From an uncultured Bacteroidota bacterium (GTDB lineage: Bacteria > Bacteroidota > Bacteroidia > Chitinophagales > Saprospiraceae), in contig CAILQK010000021.1 of NCBI GenBank assembly GCA_903836265.1, forward strand, positions 1-38,101: DNA of 38,101 nt. The letters are read 5' to 3'. Below the pieces are notes generated by a model, which did no database searches, had not been told where the DNA came from, and saw only the letters and a list, made by a program, of their open reading frames with translations. The position numbers were made by a program, and so were the translations under genes. Every line of letters begins with the position of its first letter. Position 1 is the first letter of the stretch. Shown in pieces: positions 32,909 to 38,101 of the stretch.

Positions 32909-33904
32909 TTAAAAAACAGGACAGGTTCTGGTATTGTTCTGTAACGGAACCGGAATCCTGTTCCATACCAGAGCAATTTCCATGCCACCTCTCCCGCTGG
33001 TAGCTGTATTAAATGAAGAAATGTTGAAATCATAACTTATTCCCAGTGTCCAGTTGTTTCTGTCAACCTGAATGGATGGTATCAGCGCATCGTTTGTCCG
33101 GTGGGCGAGTGCCAGCTGAACTGCGGTGTAGTTGGCGGTTCCTGTGGTTAATATACGGCGATAGCCTGCTCCGACAAGCACTTCTCTCGCGGCACTCATC
33201 TGCTGCCAGGCTCCGAACAGCACGGCGTCGTCCATCTCGCCAGCCTGAATGACAGTGTGCAGGTACACTGCTGCTCTCGCAGACAATCGGTTGCCTCCGG
33301 GCTCAAATCCGATATCCGGGTTGTTGATATGATTGAGCCCGGCACCTGCCACAGCGGAATTTCGGCCGGTTTCGGCGCGGTATTGCCAGAATAGTCCGGC
33401 CGAAAAAGAGGGTGAAATACCCGAAGCTGCAGGAAATGACTCTTTGCCGGGCAACGACGGATCAAAACTGTCGCCTCCCCACTGATTCTGAAATGTGAGA
33501 TTGCCAGTATCCACCCTGCGTTGTATCAGCGACACGCCAAAGCCGGCACCAAGCTGGTGTTCTGTTGCAATTTGCTGACCAACCGCCGCATTAAGTCCTG
33601 TCTGCAGCCACGCAAGTCCCCCGTCGCCTGCCTTGTCCTGCTGCAACTGCAAGCCCAGGCGAAGCAGGCTGCCTCCCGTGCGGGCCGCCGTGCAGTCAAA
33701 AGAACCGGAAAAGGTTTCATAGGCCACCGGAACACGCTGCCACTGGCTCCTGTACACACAGGCCGCGCGCATGTCGCCCTGTGCTATCACCAGTGCAGCC
33801 GGAGTGATGGTTGCCGGGTTCAGGCAGAACTGTGAGAAGTGAAGATCCTGCCCATAAACGGTTGTGGCAGAAAAAAGAGTAATAATCGCCAGAGTATTGC
33901 GCAT
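32909..33904 (-). CDS. PorP/SprF-family type IX secretion system membrane protein
   Basis: This is an outer-membrane beta-barrel protein of about 331 residues. The signal peptide MRNTLAIITLFSATTVYGQ is followed by the family hallmark DLHFSQFCLNPATITPAALV. Barrel strands follow (YRSQWQRVPVAYETFSGSFD, WTLGISYDFNISSFN, GGMEIALVWNRIPVPL). PorP/SprF proteins act in T9SS secretion, often for particular cargo such as gliding adhesins, and occur with OmpA/PD40 partners. An upstream ATG at 33916 is in frame and possible; the frame to 33958 is not signal-like. The gene is the first of a two-gene unit. The C-terminal NNTRTCPVF with a cysteine is unusual for the barrel end. Confidence 0.85.
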   Translation of the reverse strand: MRNTLAIITLFSATTVYGQDLHFSQFCLNPATITPAALVIAQGDMRAACVYRSQWQRVPVAYETFSGSFDCTAARTGGSLLRLGLQLQQDKAGDGGLAWLQTGLNAAVGQQIATEHQLGAGFGVSLIQRRVDTGNLTFQNQWGGDSFDPSLPGKESFPAASGISPSFSAGLFWQYRAETGRNSAVAGAGLNHINNPDIGFEPGGNRLSARAAVYLHTVIQAGEMDDAVLFGAWQQMSAAREVLVGAGYRRILTTGTANYTAVQLALAHRTNDALIPSIQVDRNNWTLGISYDFNISSFNTATSGRGGMEIALVWNRIPVPLQNNTRTCPVF

Positions 33905-33922
33905 TTTTGGAATCATCTGGCA

Positions 33923-33930
33923 CAAATCTA
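33923..33930 (-). promoter_or_regulatory. Candidate -7 box of the PorP/SprF operon
   Basis: The minus strand reads TAGATTTG, a full TAnnTTTG match, about 18 bases before the PorP/SprF ATG at 33904 and in the short divergent gap with cutC. No -33 TTTG lies at the expected spacing. Confidence 0.45.
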
Positions 33931-33971
33931 AATACAAATCACCACATTTGCCCCCCAATTTTCTTTACAAC

Positions 33972-34688
33972 ATGCAATCACGAATTTCCTTCGAAATATG
34001 TGCTGTCAATATCCAGTCGGCCCGCGCAGCTCAGGCAGCAGGTGGCCACCGGATCGAACTGTGCTCGGCGCTGGATACCGGTGGAGTTACACCATCGCCC
34101 GGACTGATCCGACATGCTGTTGACCAGCTCGATATCCCGGTTAATGTGCTCATACGGCCTCGAGAGGGTGATTTCTGCTTTTCAGATGCTGAAATGGATG
34201 TCATGCTCGATGATATTCGTTTTTGCAGGGAGGCAGGTGCTAACGGAGTGGTGGTGGGCGCGCTCGATACCAGAGGTCACCTTGATCTGAATGCACTCGC
34301 CGCCTTCAAATCGGCAGCAGGCAACATGGAACTGGTATGCCACCGGGCATTCGACTTCACCCCCGATCCTCTTGCTGCGCTCGAACAGCTCATTGAACTG
34401 GGGTTCGACCGTGTGCTCTCCTCCGGACAGGCCGACAGTGCCTACAAAGGCAGGTTCACCCTCGGGAAACTGGTCGGTTACGCCGAAGGACGTATCAGTG
34501 TTATGCCGGGCAGTGGTATTGATGCCTCCAATATTGCCGAAATAGTACGCGAAACCGGTGCCTCTGATTTCCATTTCACCGGAAAAAGAAGAATTTGTCC
34601 TCCCGGTCAGCCAATCGCCGGTCTTGATGCTGCCTACTGGATATCAGACCCCGACAGGATCAGAGACACAATCAATGCTGCCTGCTGA
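33972..34688 (+). CDS. cutC: CutC family protein (copper homeostasis)
   Basis: This 238-residue TIM-barrel protein carries the CutC signatures FEICAVNIQSARAAQAAGGHRIELCSAL (first 20 residues visible as FEICAVNIQSARAAQAAGGH), GGVTPSPGLI, NVLIRPREGDFCFS, MELVCHRAFDFTPDPLAAL, RVLSSGQA and MPGSGIDASNI. CutC was linked to copper tolerance in E. coli, but the biochemical activity remains unclear and the copper role has been questioned. It has no signal peptide, so it is cytoplasmic. The ATG at 33972 begins the conserved sequence; the frame reaches 33864 inside the divergent gene. A 6-bp hairpin AACCTG/CAGGTT lies 4 bases after its stop. Confidence 0.9.
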   Translation: MQSRISFEICAVNIQSARAAQAAGGHRIELCSALDTGGVTPSPGLIRHAVDQLDIPVNVLIRPREGDFCFSDAEMDVMLDDIRFCREAGANGVVVGALDTRGHLDLNALAAFKSAAGNMELVCHRAFDFTPDPLAALEQLIELGFDRVLSSGQADSAYKGRFTLGKLVGYAEGRISVMPGSGIDASNIAEIVRETGASDFHFTGKRRICPPGQPIAGLDAAYWISDPDRIRDTINAAC

Positions 34689-34691
34689 ACC

Positions 34692-34710
34692 AACCTGCTT
34701 TTTTCAGGTT
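34692..34710 (+). terminator. Weak stem-loop after cutC
   Basis: AACCTG and CAGGTT form a 6-bp stem around a T-rich 7-base loop. No T-run follows, so termination would be weak. The M16 gene starts 52 bases later. Confidence 0.35.
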
Positions 34711-34762
34711 ATAGTGTAAATATTCCTCATCCTCCCTCTCAAACCACCGCAAATCCTGTTTC

Positions 34763-37639
34763 ATGCACGAATACGCCCCGCAAACTTCTCAAAAAATCCA
34801 CTTCACGACTGTTCCAGGCGACCCTGTTCAGGCACAGATGCTTACACTCGAAAATGGCCTGAAGCTCTTTCTCAGTGTAAACAGGGATGAACCCAGGGTC
34901 TATACTGAAATTGCTGTACGTGCCGGCAGTAAGCATGACCCCGCTGATACAACCGGACTGGCTCATTACTTCGAACACATGATGTTCAAGGGTACCGACA
35001 GAATGGGTACGCTCAACTGGACAAGGGAAAAGGAGCTCCTCGACCTGATCGAACATAAATTTGAGGAGCATCGAAATGAACAGGATCCGGCCCGGAAAAA
35101 GCAGCTGTATGCAGAAATTGACAGACTGAGTTTCGAAGCAGCGCGCTTTGCAGCTGCCAACGAATACGACAAACTGGTGAGCGCCATCGGTGCCAAAGGA
35201 ACCAATGCCTATACCTGGGTTGAACAAACCGTTTATGTTAATGATATTCCCTCCAATGAACTGGAACGATGGTTTGAGCTCGAAAGTGAAAGGTTTCGCC
35301 GCCCTGTTCTGCGTTTGTTTCACACCGAACTGGAGACGGTATTCGAGGAGTATAATATCAGCCAGGACAAAGACTTCCGGAAAACACTGAAGGCGCTGCA
35401 GGAAACTCTTACTCCAACACACCCTTACGGTACGCAAACTACACTCGGCCGCGGAGAAGACCTCAAAAATCCCTCACAGACCAATATATACAGGTTCTTT
35501 AACCAGTATTATGTACCCAATAATATGGCTGTGATCATGTCGGGCGATTTTGATCCCGAAGAAGTGGCACACCTTGCACAAAAGTATTTCGGATCGTGGA
35601 AACCGGGTACGGTACCCTCATTCAGCTATGAAAAACAGCCCGAACTGACTTCAAGGGTGCGTCGGGATGTATATGGCAACGAAGCCCCGTGGATTGAGGT
35701 GGGGTGGCGCTTCCCGGGTGCAGCCTCACCGGAAGCTCTGATGTTGCCACTGATAGCCGGAATCCTGCACAATTACCAGGCCGGACTTTTCGATCTCAAT
35801 ATTATCCAGCAACAGAAACTGCTGGAGGCCTGGGCTTACCCGCGCGCCTGTGAAGATTTCAGCAGCCTGCTGCTCATGGCCAAACCCCGCGACAACCAGT
35901 CGCTGGAAGAGGTGGAAAACCTGCTGATGGAACAGATTGATCTGCTTCGTGAAGGCAGGTTCGACGACTGGCTGCCGCAGGCGGTCGTGCGTGACATGAA
36001 ACTGGGTGAAATCAGAGGATTTGAGAAGAATCAGGGCAGGGCAGGGGCTCTCACAGGCGCATTTATTCTCGGTATCCCGTGGAGTGATTTCACCGGAAGA
36101 TGGAAGATGCTGGAAAAGGTTACAAAAGACGATATCGTCACTTTTGCCAGACAGCATATCCGTCCGGACAACTATGTAACTGTTTACAAACATCAGGGAG
36201 AAGACAAGGGAGTGATGAAGGTTGAAAAACCCGAAATAACACCCATAGAAGTCAACAGAGAAGGTGTCTCCGACTTCGCCGGCGCCTTTCTGGCCAGAGA
36301 AACTCCCGATATTGAGCCGCGATTCCTCGACTTCTCCCGTGTGTTTCAAAAGTCTGTTCTGTCTCAACATGTCAGACTGCGCGTGGTCAACGACAAAAAC
36401 TCAAAGGTTTTCAGGCTGCACTATTGCTTCGATATGGGCAAAACGGCCGAACGCCGGCTCGGACTGGCCGCCTCTTACCTGTCTTATCTGGGCACTTCAA
36501 AGTTCTCGCCCCGTCAGGTACAACAGGAGTTTTACCGTCTTGGTCTGAGTTTTTCGGCGAGTTGTCAGGATGATTATTTTTTTCTGACCCTGGAGGGACT
36601 CAGCGAGCATTTCGATCAGGGCGTTGCACTGCTCGAACATCTGATTGCTGATGCCCGTCCGAATGCAGAAGCGCTGGAAAATCTGGTGGCAGACACAATC
36701 CTCCGCCGGGAAAATGAAAAGTCGGACAAACGTGTCATCCTGAGCAAGGCAATGGCCAGCTATGCCAGGTACGGACCGCGTTCGCCTTTTTCCGACCGTA
36801 TCCCGGCAGCCCGCCTCGCCGAAATCAGACCCGAAGAACTGACAGATCTGATCAGGGGACTCTTTGCGTACAAACATGATGTTCTTTACTGCGGTCCGGG
36901 AACAGCACGTACTGTTGGTGCTGTAATCAAAAAATACCATCCCGAAGACGCCGGAGTACTCGCACCGCTGAAGGCTGAAAAGTACCCCGAAACCGGAGTG
37001 AAGAAGGATCGGGTACTCTTTGTTCACTTCCCTATGGTACAGACCGAACTGCTGCTGCTGTCGAAAGGTACACCAAAGTTCAGTCTGGAAGAGTACGTAT
37101 TGAACGAATGGTATAACCAGTATTTTGGTTACGGACTTTCCAGTATTGTTTTTCAGGAAATTCGCGAATCCAAGGCACTCGCCTACTCAGCATACGCACA
37201 CGCAGGCAGTCCGGCCAAAAAGAATCGCGCGCACTGGCTTCAGGCCTATGTCGGAACGCAGCCCGACAAGTTGCGCGAAGCAATCGAAGCCTTCCAGACT
37301 ATTATGGAAGATATGCCGGTATCACTTGCCCAGATGGAAACTGCCCGGCAGAGTGTGCTGAAACAGATTGCCGCCAGCCGGATAACCCGCTCCGATATTT
37401 TCTGGACGTGGAGAGGAAACAGAGACAAGGGGTTCAGTAACCGCGATTTGCGAAGGGATATCTACGAGGCCATGATGCAGGCGACATCCGACGACCTGAT
37501 CCGGTTCCACCACGAAAAAGTGAAGGGCAGGAAATATACCTGGCTTGTTCTGGGAGACAGAGACACCCTCGATTTCAAATATCTGAAGAAAATCGGAAAG
37601 GTAACCGAACTCAAACCGGAGGAAATATTCGGAGAGTAG
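34763..37639 (+). CDS. M16-family zinc metallopeptidase
   Basis: This 958-residue tandem-domain M16 (pitrilysin/insulinase-like) peptidase has the inverted zinc motif HYFEH (His68, catalytic Glu71, His72). The third ligand is probably Glu191 in ELETVFEEYN, about 119 residues further on because of a charged helical insert (residues 92-130). The usual distance is about 75. A second, inactive half (from about 500) is recognised by VRLRVVNDKNSKVFRLHYCF and YLSYLGTSKFSPRQVQQEFY and by FGYGLSSIVFQEIRESKALAYSAYAHA, which often binds substrate. No signal peptide is visible, so it may act in the cytoplasm or be exported without a recognised signal. Substrates are unknown. Its stop is 5 bases from that of the convergent T9SS cargo gene. 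Confidence 0.9.
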   Translation: MHEYAPQTSQKIHFTTVPGDPVQAQMLTLENGLKLFLSVNRDEPRVYTEIAVRAGSKHDPADTTGLAHYFEHMMFKGTDRMGTLNWTREKELLDLIEHKFEEHRNEQDPARKKQLYAEIDRLSFEAARFAAANEYDKLVSAIGAKGTNAYTWVEQTVYVNDIPSNELERWFELESERFRRPVLRLFHTELETVFEEYNISQDKDFRKTLKALQETLTPTHPYGTQTTLGRGEDLKNPSQTNIYRFFNQYYVPNNMAVIMSGDFDPEEVAHLAQKYFGSWKPGTVPSFSYEKQPELTSRVRRDVYGNEAPWIEVGWRFPGAASPEALMLPLIAGILHNYQAGLFDLNIIQQQKLLEAWAYPRACEDFSSLLLMAKPRDNQSLEEVENLLMEQIDLLREGRFDDWLPQAVVRDMKLGEIRGFEKNQGRAGALTGAFILGIPWSDFTGRWKMLEKVTKDDIVTFARQHIRPDNYVTVYKHQGEDKGVMKVEKPEITPIEVNREGVSDFAGAFLARETPDIEPRFLDFSRVFQKSVLSQHVRLRVVNDKNSKVFRLHYCFDMGKTAERRLGLAASYLSYLGTSKFSPRQVQQEFYRLGLSFSASCQDDYFFLTLEGLSEHFDQGVALLEHLIADARPNAEALENLVADTILRRENEKSDKRVILSKAMASYARYGPRSPFSDRIPAARLAEIRPEELTDLIRGLFAYKHDVLYCGPGTARTVGAVIKKYHPEDAGVLAPLKAEKYPETGVKKDRVLFVHFPMVQTELLLLSKGTPKFSLEEYVLNEWYNQYFGYGLSSIVFQEIRESKALAYSAYAHAGSPAKKNRAHWLQAYVGTQPDKLREAIEAFQTIMEDMPVSLAQMETARQSVLKQIAASRITRSDIFWTWRGNRDKGFSNRDLRRDIYEAMMQATSDDLIRFHHEKVKGRKYTWLVLGDRDTLDFKYLKKIGKVTELKPEEIFGE

Positions 37640-37644
37640 CCCGG

Positions 37645-38101
37645 TTAGCCGGCTTCAGATTTGATGACCTTCTTCATATACATCTGCTCTCCTATCTGTA
37701 CCTGAAGAAAATAGATACCCGGAGTGATATTGGGCAGTTCAAACCTGCACAATCCCGCTCCCAGAGGACGTTTGGGCAATATGACAGCAACACTTCTGCC
37801 CGTTTCATCCGTCATTTCAATGCGAACATTGGCAGGGCGTACGAGTTCCAGATCGAGTGTTGCCTTGCTTACATAGGGGTTGGGATAAACCTTCAGGTCA
37901 ACATTGTCGAGTTTTACTGAACCGGCAAGCAAAACTTCCTCGTTTCGTCTGACAGATTTTAATGGCTCGGATGCCTCTGGTGAGGATTTCCGGGCCGTCC
38001 AGCTCAGAGCGTTAATGAGCAGTCGGGAGGGTGACTCCTCGTCATAGTAGTACTCCACACCTATATATATCACCTTGCCATTTCCCAGCTGCTTGTAACC
38101 C
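37645..38101 (-). CDS. C-terminal end of a T9SS-secreted protein (Por_Secre_tail), truncated by window edge
   Basis: The frame is open to the right edge, so about 152 C-terminal residues of a longer protein are seen. The first visible part, NGKVIYIGVEYYYDEESP followed by LLINALSW, resembles the end of a class I glutamine-amidotransferase-like or similar extracellular domain. A linker leads to a type A T9SS sorting domain: VYPNPYVSKATLDLEL, VRIEMTDETGRSVAVI, and ITPGIYFLQVQIGEQMYMKKVIKSEAG (closing with LQV..G...KKVIK). Such domains direct the cargo across the outer membrane and are then removed. The upstream domains lie outside the window. A GTG at 38073 is not the true start. Confidence 0.88.
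   Translation of the reverse strand, partial: GYKQLGNGKVIYIGVEYYYDEESPSRLLINALSWTARKSSPEASEPLKSVRRNEEVLLAGSVKLDNVDLKVYPNPYVSKATLDLELVRPANVRIEMTDETGRSVAVILPKRPLGAGLCRFELPNITPGIYFLQVQIGEQMYMKKVIKSEAG

Overview
The window looks like a chromosomal segment of a member of the Bacteroidota (Bacteroidetes). The evidence is a PorP/SprF-family type IX secretion gene beside an OmpA-family lipoprotein-like gene, a T9SS C-terminal sorting domain, a TonB-dependent receptor paired with a DUF4249 lipoprotein, two LytS/LytTR two-component systems, and promoters of the Bacteroidetes form TTTG-N18..20-TAnnTTTG. The moderately GC-rich coding sequence, the aerobic phenylacetate genes and MqnA (futalosine menaquinone route) would fit an environmental aerobic lineage, but I cannot name a genus from the sequence alone.

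Layout. 1-455: 3' end of an Rpn/PD-(D/E)XK-type nuclease gene with a 12-bp tandem repeat. 456-792: intergenic stretch with a small relic ORF, short direct and inverted repeats and a strong promoter. 793-6097: one rightward phenylacetate (paa) operon, paaE-A-B-C-D-I-J, ending in a bidirectional terminator. 6147-8039: leftward folE-galK followed by tRNA-Pro(TGG). 8218-10040: LytS-type kinase and LytTR regulator. 10041-13178: a DprE1-like flavin oxidoreductase (leftward), a secreted propeller-like protein and mqnA (rightward). 13175-18161: three leftward genes for exported proteins, a TonB receptor, a DUF4249 lipoprotein and a MORN-repeat/caspase fusion. 18297-22258: leftward PBP1A and murA (peptidoglycan). 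22317-25168: rightward glycosyltransferase, omega-amidase-type nitrilase and NlpC/P60 hydrolase. 25143-28803: a second, leftward two-component system whose kinase carries a large extracellular propeller sensor. 29115-30670: a methionine-type aminotransferase and a very acidic conserved small protein. 30782-33904: PorP/SprF plus a TPR/PD40/OmpA protein. 33972-37639: CutC and an M16 metallopeptidase. 37645-38101: the C-terminal end of a T9SS-secreted protein that continues past the window.

How the genes work together. The paa operon encodes the PaaABCE monooxygenase that epoxidises phenylacetyl-CoA, the PaaD maturation factor, the PaaI thioesterase and a terminal thiolase; the ligase, isomerase and ring-cleavage genes (paaK, G, Z, F, H) are not in the window. 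Much of the rest is cell envelope: peptidoglycan synthesis (PBP1A, MurA) and hydrolysis (NlpC/P60), outer-membrane import (TonB receptor/DUF4249), type IX secretion parts and cargo, and two envelope-sensing two-component systems.

I did not find a CRISPR array, a prophage, an insertion sequence or an obvious defence island. The least conventional items are the secreted MORN-caspase fusion in its cluster of exported proteins, the Cys-to-Asp MurA, an orphan DprE1-like enzyme, a possible small RNA in 28951-29090, and the repeated tight or overlapping convergent gene ends.
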